A stretch of DNA of 64,000 bases from an uncultured Granulosicoccaceae bacterium (GCA_938006335.1 CALLMF010000022.1:62001-126000); one strand, 5' to 3'. Positions 36,320-45,707 are shown, counted from the first letter of the stretch. The notes: generated by a model from the sequence alone, not told the origin. Numbers and translations: made by a program.

Positions 36320-37798
36320 CTACTGAAATGCAGTTTCAAAAAAGCTTCTGAGCTTGCGCGAGTGCAGGCGAGCGGGTTCCATCGCAGCGAGCTTTCCCAA
36401 GGCAAGCATGCCGATTTTCAAGTGCTGAGCGACCTGGCGCTGGTAGAAATCGCTCGCCATGCCAGGAAGCTTCAATTCGCCTTGCAGCGGTTTGTCGCTC
36501 ACGCAGAGCAACGTGCCGTAGGGCACTCTCAGTCGGAAACCATTGGCCGCGATCGTCGCCGATTCCATGTCCAGTGCAATCGCGCGCGACTGGGACAGGC
36601 GGCGCACCGGCTCGCTCTGATCTTGCAACTCCCAGTTGCGGTTGTCCACCGAGGCCACCGTGCCGACCCGCATGATGCGCTTCAGTTCAAGGCCTTCAAG
36701 GCCTGTGACCTCGGCTACGGCTGATTCCAGTGCGAGTTGAACCTCGGCGAGTGCAGGTATCGGAACCCATACCGGGATGTCCGAGTCCAGCACCTTGTCT
36801 TCGCGAACGTAAGCATGCGCGAGTACATAGTCACCAAGCTCCTGAGACGTGCGCAACCCGGCGCAATGGCCGAGCATCAGCCACGCGTGCGGACGCAGTA
36901 CCGCCACATGATCGGTGATCGTCTTGGCGTTGGAAGGGCCAACGCCGATATTGATCAGCGTAATGCCGCGGCCCTTCGGCCCCACCAGGTGATACGCGGG
37001 CATCTGTGGTTGCCGCGCAGGCGCCGTTCCTGGCGACGGCTTGTCGGCACCACTGGGGGTGATGACGTTGCCCGGCTCCACGAAGGCGGTATACGTCGAA
37101 TCTCCGGACGCCATGAGCTCGCGTGCAGTCCGGCAGAACTCATCCACGTAGAACGCGTAGTTCGTGTAGAGCACGTAGTTCTGGAAATGTTCGGCGCTGG
37201 TCGCCGAGTAGTGCACCAGGCGTAACAGCGAGTAGTCGATTCGCTGCGCGGGGAAGGGCGCCAGCGGCAGCGGCAGGTTGGGCTCCGGCTCGTGCGTGCC
37301 GTTGACGATGTAGTCGTTGACATGCGCGATGTCCGGCACGTCGAAGGCGTCTCGTAGCAGGCCGCTGAGCGGCTTGCGGTCTTCCGGTGTGGATAGCGTG
37401 GCACCTGGTTCGAGTGCAAAGTGCAGTGGAATGGGCACGTTGGAGACTCGAATGGTGACCGGCCGGTCGTGGTTCTCGATCAACAGTTCGAGCTGGTGAA
37501 TCAGGTATCCACGAAACAGACGTGGTGCCGTGATGGTCGTGGCGTAGTCGCCAGGTCCACCGACACGGCCATAGGACAGTGCGGAATCCACCCGTGCCCA
37601 AGAGTCGGTAGTAAATCCTATCTCCGGGTAGTAGGCTCTGAATTTCTTGCCGGGATCGCCGTTCAGCCAGCTGGCAAGGGCTGATTGCAAGAAGTGCGTA
37701 TGGGTCTCGTACAGAGCGATGAGCTGCTCGACAGCGGCGGTGGCATCGCGATATTCACGCGGTTCGATCGGTGTTGGAGTACGGACGTTTTCGCTCAT
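36320..37798 (-). CDS. amn: AMP nucleosidase
   Basis: Hydrolyses AMP to adenine and ribose 5-phosphate. The 492-residue length agrees with E. coli Amn (484). The N-terminal domain holds YYPEIGFTTDSWARVD and PRLFRGYLIHQLELL. The C-terminal nucleoside-phosphorylase-like domain has the INIGVGPSNAKTITDHVAVL and WLMLGHCAGLR segments and the substrate-binding ALDMESATIAANGFR. ATG 37798 has an AAGG ribosome site. A 17-bp palindrome lies 37-53 nt upstream of the start and could be its operator. Confidence 0.95.
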   Translation of the reverse strand: MSENVRTPTPIEPREYRDATAAVEQLIALYETHTHFLQSALASWLNGDPGKKFRAYYPEIGFTTDSWARVDSALSYGRVGGPGDYATTITAPRLFRGYLIHQLELLIENHDRPVTIRVSNVPIPLHFALEPGATLSTPEDRKPLSGLLRDAFDVPDIAHVNDYIVNGTHEPEPNLPLPLAPFPAQRIDYSLLRLVHYSATSAEHFQNYVLYTNYAFYVDEFCRTARELMASGDSTYTAFVEPGNVITPSGADKPSPGTAPARQPQMPAYHLVGPKGRGITLINIGVGPSNAKTITDHVAVLRPHAWLMLGHCAGLRTSQELGDYVLAHAYVREDKVLDSDIPVWVPIPALAEVQLALESAVAEVTGLEGLELKRIMRVGTVASVDNRNWELQDQSEPVRRLSQSRAIALDMESATIAANGFRLRVPYGTLLCVSDKPLQGELKLPGMASDFYQRQVAQHLKIGMLALGKLAAMEPARLHSRKLRSFFETAFQ

Positions 37799-37834
37799 TC
37801 CTGCCTTCTTGTGCGGGCCCTCAAGGTTAACATG

Positions 37835-37851
37835 CTCGACGTGACGTCGAG
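37835..37851. repeat. 17-bp near-perfect palindrome between amn and the MFS gene
   Basis: CTCGACGT-G-ACGTCGAG is an exact dyad with a single central base. It lies upstream of amn (start 37798) and downstream of the MFS stop (37898), both on the minus strand. It could be a regulator-binding site for amn, or a weak hairpin after the MFS gene; the absence of a T-run favours the former. Confidence 0.6.
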
Positions 37852-37897
37852 GCTGCCCAGGTAGACCGATGTACGTGCGCAGGGTTCAGGTATTGCG

Positions 37898-39097
37898 TCA
37901 ATCCGGTCGTGCTGCGGGAGATGGGTACAGGAGATAGGTGAGTGCGCCAACGGCTGCTACCAGATACACCGTCGACAGGCTGTGCGCGACGACGCCGGGC
38001 GAGATGGCAAGGCCCAGCGCAATTCCCAGAAATACAATACCCAGTGCACGTTGTGAGACGCGGCTTTTCCATACCAGATAGGACGCGGCACTGGTATTGA
38101 TCGCATGCTCGAAAAAACGCTTGTTGAATCCAAGGCGAAAAAAAGATGTCGTGAAGGTGACGACAATCAGCAGCACGCCAGTGCTGCTCGGACCCTCAAG
38201 TTCTCCTGCCACGGACCGTAGCCACCACGAAGCGCCGTAAAGCACGACAGCAATGACGTACACCTGTCGCACGGCCAATCGGTCCACGAGGTTCTTGCTG
38301 GCCCAGAACAACAGGGCAAATGCGATACCGAGCAGGACAACCAACACGCCGAGCCGTGTGAAGTCCTCTCCGAAGAGCAGGAACAGGCTCAATGTCCAGA
38401 AATGGCTTTCCAGAAGCAGAAAAACACCATCAGCAAGAAATACGCTGCGGCTGCGTGTGTCTTTCTCGAAGTCGTGAGTGTGATCTTGCCGAGACGGCAC
38501 CAACAAGGGAGTTGAAGGCAACCGTCGCTTCAGCCAGAGAGCGCTAGCCAAACAAATGAGTGCCGACACGGCGAACAAACCGAGCAGTAAATTGTGGTCG
38601 AGGAGCAGTCCGCCGACAACGATGCCCACCTTCAGGAGTACCGCCACGTAGATCTGGAAATTTCCGTATCGCTTGCCGGCGTCGTTCGCGCCGAGGCTGG
38701 CAGCAAAAAGCACACGTTGGGTGGTCCAGAAAAACGCGTTGTACACGCCCGCCGATAGGCCAATGACAGCGGCGATCAACCAGACCATGACACGTGATTC
38801 GGTGTCCACGAGTAACGTGCTTGCAGTAATCGCGACGACAACCAGTACGACTTCGAGTACGAAACTGGTGCTGACCAACGCGGCGGTCGAGCGCTGTTGT
38901 CCGATGCGCTGCCAGGCCGACAATGCCGCAGCAAAGCTGAACCCGGATACGGCAATCAACAGAGCAAGCCCATCGAGCCCGATGCCGTTGCGCCACATCC
39001 ACACCGGCAGGTAGAACGGCAGCAAGCCGATCAGTAGCGAATGAGCACCCAGAAAAACATGAAACTGAACGGGGCCTACAGTAGCGGCCGTCGCCAA
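37898..39097 (-). CDS. MFS transporter linked to ATP-grasp genes
   Basis: Inner-membrane protein of about 399 residues with 11-12 predicted hydrophobic helices, including GLLPFYLPVWMW near the N-terminus, VWLIAAVIGLSAGVYNAFFW, and GIVFLGIALGLAISPGVVA near the C-terminus. It has the overall length of a major facilitator carrier but no strong motif A, so family placement is tentative. The start is uncertain: TTG 39097 has a GGAAAG ribosome site, while TTG 39154 would overlap the upstream ATP-grasp gene by 23 nt. It is third in the ATP-grasp/ATP-grasp/MFS run and is a natural candidate exporter for the ligase product. Confidence 0.72.
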   Translation of the reverse strand: MATAATVGPVQFHVFLGAHSLLIGLLPFYLPVWMWRNGIGLDGLALLIAVSGFSFAAALSAWQRIGQQRSTAALVSTSFVLEVVLVVVAITASTLLVDTESRVMVWLIAAVIGLSAGVYNAFFWTTQRVLFAASLGANDAGKRYGNFQIYVAVLLKVGIVVGGLLLDHNLLLGLFAVSALICLASALWLKRRLPSTPLLVPSRQDHTHDFEKDTRSRSVFLADGVFLLLESHFWTLSLFLLFGEDFTRLGVLVVLLGIAFALLFWASKNLVDRLAVRQVYVIAVVLYGASWWLRSVAGELEGPSSTGVLLIVVTFTTSFFRLGFNKRFFEHAINTSAASYLVWKSRVSQRALGIVFLGIALGLAISPGVVAHSLSTVYLVAAVGALTYLLYPSPAARPD

Positions 39098-39131
39098 TTC
39101 ATCCGCTTTCCACGTAACGGCAGCGTTGGCG

Positions 39132-40049
39132 TCAGAAGATATCAGTGTCGTCAATGACCAATGCGTCCATTTCTGCCTTGAAGGCAGAGAGATCCTCGGC
39201 GGTACCGTAACGCGGGAAATCATGCATTCGCGTGTAGGGGCGCGAGTTGACTTCCAGTAGTATCGTCTTCTGTTCGCGCCAGTCCGTCTCGATGCCGTGC
39301 TCGAAAATAACGTCGATACCGAACAGGCGCGCGTCAAAAGCCTTCATGACGTCCAGAAACAATTGTCGGTTGGCTTCAGGCAGGGTGTGCTTGTCGATGG
39401 TTTCGACAATGCCGCCTGGTGCCAGCGCCACGCGATTGAACGTATACACCCGCAGACCCTGTTCAGGCACCGAGCCCATGCTGAAGCCGTGCTTCGCAAG
39501 ATAGCGATGTGTAGCCTTCGATGTGTCTATCGGATGGATGGTCGGGTACAGGCCCATTTGTGCGCGAACCGCATTCTCGGCCTCGATCAACTGAGCGACG
39601 GTCGATACGCCATCGCCATCGACAAATGGCGGGTATCGGCGAATCACTGATACAAGCTCGTCTTGTGTGGCCAACACGCGATAGTTGGCGCCGTGCAGAT
39701 ACTGCTCGACAATGCTTGAGGGCCACCACACCTTGACGGCGAGCGCGGCTTTCAAGAGTTCCTGCGGCGTGTTGATCGGGAAGTGGCTACCCCGCGAAAA
39801 CCCGCTGACATTGGGTTTGATCACCAGCGGGTAGCCGTGCTCGTGAGCGAATTTCCTGGCCGCCAGCGGGTTGGTGAACACCGTTCCTTGTGCATGCGGG
39901 AAGCCGTGTTTTTCAAACATCTCGCGTGCCTGTCGTTTCGAGCGACTGGCACGCCGGACTTCGAGGGTGTTGTAGTTGCTGCAACCCGGCATGTAGCGCT
40001 CACTCACCTTGCGGTAGAGCGCGGCCTTCAAACGCTTGATCACGATCAA
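39132..40049 (-). CDS. ATP-grasp ligase, cyanophycin-synthetase-like
   Basis: Predicted amide- or peptide-forming ATP-grasp enzyme of 305 residues. It has the subdomain-A lysine K78 in PLVIKPNVSGFSRGSHF, the second nucleotide segment VEQYLHGANYRVLAT, VIRRYPPFVDGDGVSTVAQLI, and the magnesium-binding EVN (E266, N268) in LLEVNSRPYTRMHDF. These resemble the ATP-grasp half of cyanophycin synthetase or gamma-glutamyl ligases, but the protein lacks the Mur-ligase half and so cannot be CphA itself. It lies 44 nt after another ATP-grasp gene and just before an MFS gene. Substrates are unknown. Confidence 0.8.
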   Translation of the reverse strand: MIVIKRLKAALYRKVSERYMPGCSNYNTLEVRRASRSKRQAREMFEKHGFPHAQGTVFTNPLAARKFAHEHGYPLVIKPNVSGFSRGSHFPINTPQELLKAALAVKVWWPSSIVEQYLHGANYRVLATQDELVSVIRRYPPFVDGDGVSTVAQLIEAENAVRAQMGLYPTIHPIDTSKATHRYLAKHGFSMGSVPEQGLRVYTFNRVALAPGGIVETIDKHTLPEANRQLFLDVMKAFDARLFGIDVIFEHGIETDWREQKTILLEVNSRPYTRMHDFPRYGTAEDLSAFKAEMDALVIDDTDIF

Positions 40050-40093
40050 TCTAGCGCGTGCTGGCGTAAGCGTGATGCGGATTCATACCGCGA

Positions 40094-40972
40094 TCAGCCA
40101 TGGGGGGAGTGCACCGAATTACGGCGAATGCGCGGCGCACGCCGGTCATGGGCTCTCGCTTCGCGGGCGCGTTTGCGACCGTAGAGCATCATCAGAGTGA
40201 AAATCGGGCGGGGACGGGCGACAGGTTCAATCGCCTTGGTGGCTCGAGCCAGCGCCATCATCGCACGCCGGATGAAACGCCATCGCATGCTCCATGTGTA
40301 GCGCGTATCCAGTAGATTGATGGGCATCGGTACAAACAGGTTGACCTCGATCACCTGCAATCGACCAGCGAGCATGTCCGCGTGAGTGTCGGCGCGAACG
40401 CTGAGGCGACTGATGCCGAAGTCACCAAGTGCGGAAAGAAATCCGGAAAGCACGCGTAGCTCGTCGTCGTTGAACTCGTCGGTCACGTCGACATAGCGAG
40501 TCTCGACGTTGAACTTCGAGTTCACCGGATACGTCTCGGAGTCGTTGACCGCTTCGGTCACGGTGAGGACATCGTGCATGCCGTCGTGGCGGTTGGAATC
40601 GATGCCGAAGATCTCGAATTCACGAGTCCCTGTAGCGGCCGCCTGCAGCAGGTAGCGTTCGGGGCGGTCAGCGAGCTCGGCTCTCAGGCGGGTCAGGTCT
40701 GCGAGGCTATCGGCCCGATGCACTCCCTTGCTGTTCTGGCCCCACTCGGGTTTTAGAAAGACCGGATAATTCGCAGGCTGGTAGTCGGGCGTATCAAGAC
40801 GCTGGTCCAAACGCCAGCGCTCCGGTATGGCTCGGTCCAGCACGAGCTTCGAGAAAATGCCGTACTCAGCCGAGAAGTAGCGGGCATTGAGCTGGAAATA
40901 CTGCCATGGCCGAGTCGCGATTCTCACGCAACACGCGATGTAGGTCAGGACCATGAGGGCGGGAATGTGCAT
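40094..40972 (-). CDS. Divergent ATP-grasp protein
   Basis: Protein of 292 residues with a short hydrophobic N-terminus (MVLTYIACC) in place of a full pre-ATP-grasp domain. It keeps the nucleotide lysine K74 in YPVFLKPEWGQNSKGVHRAD and the metal-binding EVN (E209, N211) in LQVIEVNLFVPMPINLL, so it is probably catalytic. I do not recognise a named family. The C-terminal tail is very basic (KRAREARAHDRRAPRIRRN). It is first of three co-directional genes (ATP-grasp, ATP-grasp, MFS) and could supply or cap the product of the second ligase. Confidence 0.68.
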   Translation of the reverse strand: MHIPALMVLTYIACCVRIATRPWQYFQLNARYFSAEYGIFSKLVLDRAIPERWRLDQRLDTPDYQPANYPVFLKPEWGQNSKGVHRADSLADLTRLRAELADRPERYLLQAAATGTREFEIFGIDSNRHDGMHDVLTVTEAVNDSETYPVNSKFNVETRYVDVTDEFNDDELRVLSGFLSALGDFGISRLSVRADTHADMLAGRLQVIEVNLFVPMPINLLDTRYTWSMRWRFIRRAMMALARATKAIEPVARPRPIFTLMMLYGRKRAREARAHDRRAPRIRRNSVHSPHG

Positions 40973-41512
40973 GCCTTGTTATACCGAAGAGGGCCCGGAC
41001 CTAGAGTTGAAAGAAGCAGCTGCGACAGGATATTACAGCTCGCTGGTGGTAGACCGCCAGCCTGTCTGCGTCACATCCCGATTCTGTTGCAAAGTCGTCA
41101 TCGGGAGGTATGAGCGTCAATCGGGTGCAAGGTTCCGAAAAAGGGTACTGCCTCACATTTCCTGTCATTGCCCACCCACAACCCGGCGCGATGACGGCGC
41201 CTTTGTCTGACGCCCGGAACGAGCAGTCCATTTCGGCCCATCTGTCAGATGATTGACCCGAGGCCTCGCATTCGCTCGCGACGAATCCGGAGAGTCGATC
41301 CGCCGGGGCACGGGTCCTGGGGCCGCGCTTCGGGGGAATTGCGCCCGCAAGGCTGCCTGATTGGGCCGCCATCCGCTACAATCGCGAGTTCGCTGCGTTC
41401 GGCACGGCTATTTGGTGCTGTCGGCTGGCTCAGCTTCCAATCCTCCTCTTGATCCACATCGGTCGACACTGCTGAGTCGGCCCACGTGTGGCCCGTTCAC
41501 CGAGTCCTACAG
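40973..41512. other. 540-nt gene-free divergent region between ATP-grasp cluster and fusA2
   Basis: No convincing coding frame. A TACAAT at 41377-41382 is a plausible -10 for the EF-G gene, giving a leader of about 125 nt, but its -35 is weak. On the minus strand TATAAC lies immediately before the first ATP-grasp gene. No RNA gene or terminator is seen. Confidence 0.5.
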
Positions 41513-43597
41513 ATGGCTGACCTCTCCAACTACCGCAACATCGGTATCTTCGCGCACGTCGACGCGGGCAAGACGACCACCACCGAGCGGATCCTGAAGC
41601 TCACCGGCAAGATCCACAAGACCGGTGAAGTGCACGATGGTGAAGCGACCACCGACTTCATGGAGCAGGAGCAGGAGCGCGGCATCACCATCCAGTCGGC
41701 TGCTACCAGCTGCGAGTGGGACAAGCATCGCCTGAATATCATCGACACCCCCGGACACGTTGACTTCACCATCGAGGTCTATCGCTCGCTGAAGGTGCTC
41801 GACGGCGGCGTCGGTGTGTTCTGTGGCTCGGGCGGGGTAGAGCCGCAGTCAGAGACCAACTGGCGCTACGCCAACGAGTCGGAGGTGGCACGAGTCATCT
41901 TCGTCAACAAGCTCGACCGCATGGGCGCAGACTTCTACCGCGTGGTTCAGCAGATCAAGGACGTGCTTGCCGCGCGCCCGCTGGTGATGTGCCTGCCGAT
42001 CGGTACCGAAGATGACTTCACCGGCATCGTGGATCTCCTGACCGAGAAGGCATGGGTCTGGGACAACTCCGGCAACCCGGAGAACTACGAGATCACCGAT
42101 GTCCCCGAAGACATGAAGGACGATGTCGCCAAGTGGCGTGAGGAGCTCGTGGAGACCGCGCTCGAAATGGACGACGATGCGATGGAAAAGTACCTCGAAG
42201 GCGAGAACCCTGACATTGACACGCTGAAGGCTGCTATCCGCAAGGGCACGATTGCGCTCGAGTGGTTCCCGACCTACTGCGGATCAGCGTTCAAGAACAA
42301 GGGTATTCAGCCCATGCTCAACGCCGTCGTGGATTACCTCCCCGACCCGACTCAGGTCAAGCCTCAGCCGGAAGTCGACCTCGAAGGTAACGAGACGGGC
42401 GAGTTTGCAACTGTCGATCCGAGCCGGCCGTTGCGCGCGCTCGCGTTCAAGATCATGGACGACCGCTATGGCGCACTGACCTTTATCCGCGTCTATTCCG
42501 GCAAGCTTGCCAAGGGCGATACGGTGCTCAATACCTTCACCGGCAAGACCGAGCGAATCGGACGTATCGTCGAGATGAACGCCGATGATCGCATCGAGCT
42601 CGATAGTGCCCAGGCGGGTGACATCGTCGCGGTGCTCGGCATGAAGAACGTGCAGACCGGTCACACCCTGGCAGACCAGAAGAACCCGGCCACGCTCGAG
42701 CCCATGGTATTCCCGGATCCGGTCATCTCGATCGCGGTATCGCCGAAGGACAAGGCTGGGAACGAAAAAATGGGTATCGCGATTGGCAAGATGGTCGCCG
42801 AGGACCCGTCCTTCCGTGTCATGACCGACGAAGAGTCCGGCGAGACCATCCTGATGGGCATGGGAGAGCTGCACCTCGACATCAAGATCGATATCCTCAA
42901 GCGTACCCATGGCGTCGACGTTGAAGTCGGCAAGCCTCAGGTGGCCTACCGCGAGACGATCACCCAGACCATCGAAGACACCTACACCCACAAGAAGCAG
43001 TCAGGTGGTTCGGGCCAGTACGGTCGTATCGACTACACCATCTCACCGGCGGAATCCGGTGCGGGCTTCGAGTTCGAGTCCAAGGTCACGGGAGGTAACG
43101 TACCGCGCGAATACTGGCCTGCGGTCGAGAAGGGCTTTTCGCAGTCCATGGACGAAGGTGTGCTTGCGGGCTACCCGCTGCTCGACTTCAAGGTCACCTT
43201 GAATGACGGTGCCTTCCACGCGGTCGACTCCTCTGCGCTCGCGTTCGAGATCGCTGCCAAGGCGGCCTACCGTCAGTCCATCCCGAAGGCGGGTCCGCAG
43301 CTGATCGAGCCCGTCATGAAGGTGGATGTATTTACACCGGAAGACCACGTCGGTGATGTCATCGGTGACCTCAACCGTCGACGCGGCATGATCGGCGGCC
43401 AGGAGCCGGGCGCCACGGGCGTGCGTATCAAGGCTGACGTGCCGCTGTCCGAGATGTTTGGCTACATCGGGGATCTGCGCACCATGACGTCCGGTCGTGG
43501 TCAGTTCTCGATGGAGTTCAGCCACTACAGCGCGTGCCCGAAGAACGTGGCTGATGTGGTCATCAAGGAAGCGGCCGAGCGCAAGGCGGCCAAGTAA
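41513..43597 (+). CDS. fusA2: Translation elongation factor G, second-copy (FusA2) type
   Basis: GTPase of 694 residues that drives ribosomal translocation and/or ribosome recycling. G motifs: [15 protein letters not shown] (G1), RGITIQ (G2), DTPGHVDF (G3) and VNKLDRMG (G4). Domains II to V follow, including [10 protein letters not shown] and the C-terminal [19 protein letters not shown]. Segments such as [20 protein letters not shown] recall the Pseudomonas/Vibrio second EF-G rather than the str-operon copy. Context agrees: no rpsL, rpsG or tuf is nearby. ATG 41513 gives the standard N-terminus [12 protein letters not shown]. Confidence 0.93.
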   Translation: MADLSNYRNIGIFAHVDAGKTTTTERILKLTGKIHKTGEVHDGEATTDFMEQEQERGITIQSAATSCEWDKHRLNIIDTPGHVDFTIEVYRSLKVLDGGVGVFCGSGGVEPQSETNWRYANESEVARVIFVNKLDRMGADFYRVVQQIKDVLAARPLVMCLPIGTEDDFTGIVDLLTEKAWVWDNSGNPENYEITDVPEDMKDDVAKWREELVETALEMDDDAMEKYLEGENPDIDTLKAAIRKGTIALEWFPTYCGSAFKNKGIQPMLNAVVDYLPDPTQVKPQPEVDLEGNETGEFATVDPSRPLRALAFKIMDDRYGALTFIRVYSGKLAKGDTVLNTFTGKTERIGRIVEMNADDRIELDSAQAGDIVAVLGMKNVQTGHTLADQKNPATLEPMVFPDPVISIAVSPKDKAGNEKMGIAIGKMVAEDPSFRVMTDEESGETILMGMGELHLDIKIDILKRTHGVDVEVGKPQVAYRETITQTIEDTYTHKKQSGGSGQYGRIDYTISPAESGAGFEFESKVTGGNVPREYWPAVEKGFSQSMDEGVLAGYPLLDFKVTLNDGAFHAVDSSALAFEIAAKAAYRQSIPKAGPQLIEPVMKVDVFTPEDHVGDVIGDLNRRRGMIGGQEPGATGVRIKADVPLSEMFGYIGDLRTMTSGRGQFSMEFSHYSACPKNVADVVIKEAAERKAAK

Positions 43598-43611
43598 GAC
43601 GTAGTACCTCC

Positions 43612-43652
43612 GTGGTATCTCGCTGTGCGACTGTCGCGCAGCGAGACACCAC
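43612..43652 (+). terminator. Long hairpin between fusA2 and the DUF2470 gene
   Basis: An 18-bp stem with one mismatch and one G-U pair encloses a 5-nt loop (left arm 43612-43629, right arm 43635-43652). It starts 15 nt after the fusA2 stop and ends 14 nt from the convergent gene. No T-run follows, so it may stop transcription with a factor, or protect both mRNA ends. Confidence 0.55.
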
Positions 43653-43665
43653 GCGATTGTCCTGT

Positions 43666-44001
43666 CTAGTCGCCTGAACGGGGCTGGCCCTGCAGGACTT
43701 GCCGCGCCTCTCGGGTCATTGTCACCAGGCGCGCGCGCACTGATTCCGGTGGATCAATCGGCGGTCGGAACTCAATGGTCGCCGCGCGGGTGCTCCCGGT
43801 CTCCCCGAACTCCACGGTCATGACCTCGGGCGAGATGCCCGTGATCCGTACCTCGGATGCCTCGACCGCACCGATAGCGGCGCCATCAGCCGACTCTCCG
43901 AAGGCTTGCAGCATCGCTGCGATGGCATCGGCATGATCCTGGTTCATGTGGTCGACAATGCTGTGAACCATGTCGTCTGGAAATCCTTGCAGTGGGGACA
44001 T
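43666..44001 (-). CDS. DUF2470 / HugZ C-terminal-like protein
   Basis: Small cytoplasmic protein of 111 residues with the DUF2470 pattern, beginning VHSIVDHMNQDHADAIAAML. This domain usually forms the C-terminus of heme-utilisation (HugZ) or pyridoxamine-oxidase-like proteins but here stands alone. ATG 44001 is selected because it has a GGAAGAG ribosome site and the upstream open frame (to 44238) is Arg/Cys-rich and would overlap the divergent gene. Function unknown; heme binding is a family-based possibility only. Confidence 0.75.
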   Translation of the reverse strand: MSPLQGFPDDMVHSIVDHMNQDHADAIAAMLQAFGESADGAAIGAVEASEVRITGISPEVMTVEFGETGSTRAATIEFRPPIDPPESVRARLVTMTREARQVLQGQPRSGD

Positions 44002-44206
44002 CGGTTTTCTCTTCCAGGGTGCGCCGGATCGAGGCGCACGTGCACAGCAGTGAGCGAGCGACAAGTGTGACTCAATCCACATCGACGTGAGCCGCGTCAT
44101 ACTCCCGCACTGGCATGTGTGACGAATCCCGCCAGGAATGCCGGTTCTGATGATAGCTTTCGCTGATCGCGCGAGTAAGCGCCTCAATATTGAACGGTAT
44201 CGACGC

Positions 44207-45700
44207 ATGCGTCCGATCTTGTTGCCTGTTATCGCCATCCCGCTTGCCAGCGCGCTGATCGCCGGCTCTGCTGTGGCAGATCCTTACCCGGCCGTGCAGG
44301 AGCTATGGCGGCTGGGGCCGGGTGAGCGCCTCGCCATAAACCGGGGTGGTCCGGTGCGCGACGCGGGGGATGTCAACGGCGACAATCTGGCAGACCTGGT
44401 GATTGCCACCAATCAGGGTTCCGTGCGCATCGTCTACGGTCCGGCGACGGGAGACGTGAACGGGGTCATTGATACCAGCATCCAGGGTGGGGTCGGCGGC
44501 TTCGGTATCGGCGGCTCCTTTTCTCGTGCCGGTGGCGGTGGTGACATGAACGGCGATGGCCTGAACGACATGGTCGCTGCGTCCGATACGTCAGTCCATG
44601 TGGTCTTTGGCCGTGCGGAAGGATTTCCTTCCACTGTCACGCCAGAGAGCTTGAACGGTGTCAACGGCTTTGAGGTGCGCTCCGGTGCAAATTCGGTAGC
44701 GATCGTTCCCGACGTCAACGGGGATGGATTTGATGACCTCGTCATCGGCAAGGGCTCCCGTGATACGCCGACGGTACGGGACGGCGGGCGCGTCATTGTG
44801 GTGTTCGGGCGTCGCGATGGATTCCCCGCGTCGATGCATCCGTTCAACCTTCATGGCGACAACGGTCTCGTGTTGTACGGGGAGGAGACTACGGGTCTGC
44901 TGGGCCTCAACGTCGACACAGCCGGCGATTTCAACAACGACGGTATTGCGGATATCGCGCTCGGCGCACCGGATGAAGAACCCGACGGGCTTGAACGTGC
45001 TGGACGCGTGTACGTCGTGCCGGGGCGTAGCAGTTGGCCTGCGGTCAGTGATCCTTCAACCCTGAGCGCCTCCGACGGTCTGATCCTCGAGGCCGATCGT
45101 CGAATTGCGGATCTCGGTCGCAGCGTACGCTCGGCGGGTGATGTCAACGCCGATGGGTTCTCTGATCTGATTGCGGGTGCGCCCGGCAAGGCCAACGAAC
45201 CGAATGCCTTTGCGGGCAGAGCCTACGTCGTGTACGGAGGCCCGCAACGGTCAACGGGCCGATTGTCAGTCGCGGACATTGGCGACGGCATGGGCGCGAC
45301 CTTGCTCGGCATACGCGCAGGCTCCGAGCCGCCACTCGATGGCATTCAGAACTGGGGTGACCAGGCCGGGTATTCCGTGGCCGGTATCGGCGACTTCAAC
45401 GGCGATGGTGTGCACGACGTTGCAATCGGCGCGCCCTACACGATCATCACCGAAACCCGACGCGGCAATGGAGAAGTCTATGTGGTGTACGGGCAGCAAG
45501 GGGGTCTCGCGACGCGTCTGCCGCTGGGGGAGTTGAATGGCAACAACGGTTTTCGGTTGCTGGGGCAGGGCTCTACCGACTACACCGGCACGTGGGTAAG
45601 CCCGGCACGTGACTTCAACGCCGATGGCATCGACGATCTCCTGTTTGGTGCTCCTGGCCGCGGGCAGAACGAGAGTTACGTGCTCTACGGCAAGCGCTGA
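44207..45700 (+). CDS. Secreted FG-GAP (integrin-alpha-like) beta-propeller protein
   Basis: Exported protein of 497 residues. From ATG 44207 the first 25 residues form a signal peptide (LLPVIAIPLASALIAGSAVA, cleavage before DPYP); an upstream in-frame start at 44138 would add 23 residues. I count seven calcium-type repeats: DVNGDNLAD (D55), DMNGDGLND, DVNGDGFDD, DFNNDGIAD, DVNADGFSD, DFNGDGVHD and DFNADGIDD. Each sits next to a FG-GAP-style strand such as RVIVVFGRRDGFP or EVYVVYGQQGG. Seven repeats fit a seven-bladed propeller as in integrin alpha. A role in surface adhesion or binding is inferred; no anchor domain is seen. Confidence 0.88.
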   Translation: MRPILLPVIAIPLASALIAGSAVADPYPAVQELWRLGPGERLAINRGGPVRDAGDVNGDNLADLVIATNQGSVRIVYGPATGDVNGVIDTSIQGGVGGFGIGGSFSRAGGGGDMNGDGLNDMVAASDTSVHVVFGRAEGFPSTVTPESLNGVNGFEVRSGANSVAIVPDVNGDGFDDLVIGKGSRDTPTVRDGGRVIVVFGRRDGFPASMHPFNLHGDNGLVLYGEETTGLLGLNVDTAGDFNNDGIADIALGAPDEEPDGLERAGRVYVVPGRSSWPAVSDPSTLSASDGLILEADRRIADLGRSVRSAGDVNADGFSDLIAGAPGKANEPNAFAGRAYVVYGGPQRSTGRLSVADIGDGMGATLLGIRAGSEPPLDGIQNWGDQAGYSVAGIGDFNGDGVHDVAIGAPYTIITETRRGNGEVYVVYGQQGGLATRLPLGELNGNNGFRLLGQGSTDYTGTWVSPARDFNADGIDDLLFGAPGRGQNESYVLYGKR

Positions 45701-45707
45701 GAATCAA

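Noticed and set aside
39132-40049. Annotation as full cyanophycin synthetase
   Set aside because: Only an ATP-grasp module of 305 residues is present; the Mur-ligase half needed for cyanophycin elongation is missing.
41249-41452. 67-codon plus-strand frame upstream of fusA2
   Set aside because: No ribosome site, Arg/Pro/Ser-rich translation, and it spans the likely fusA2 promoter.
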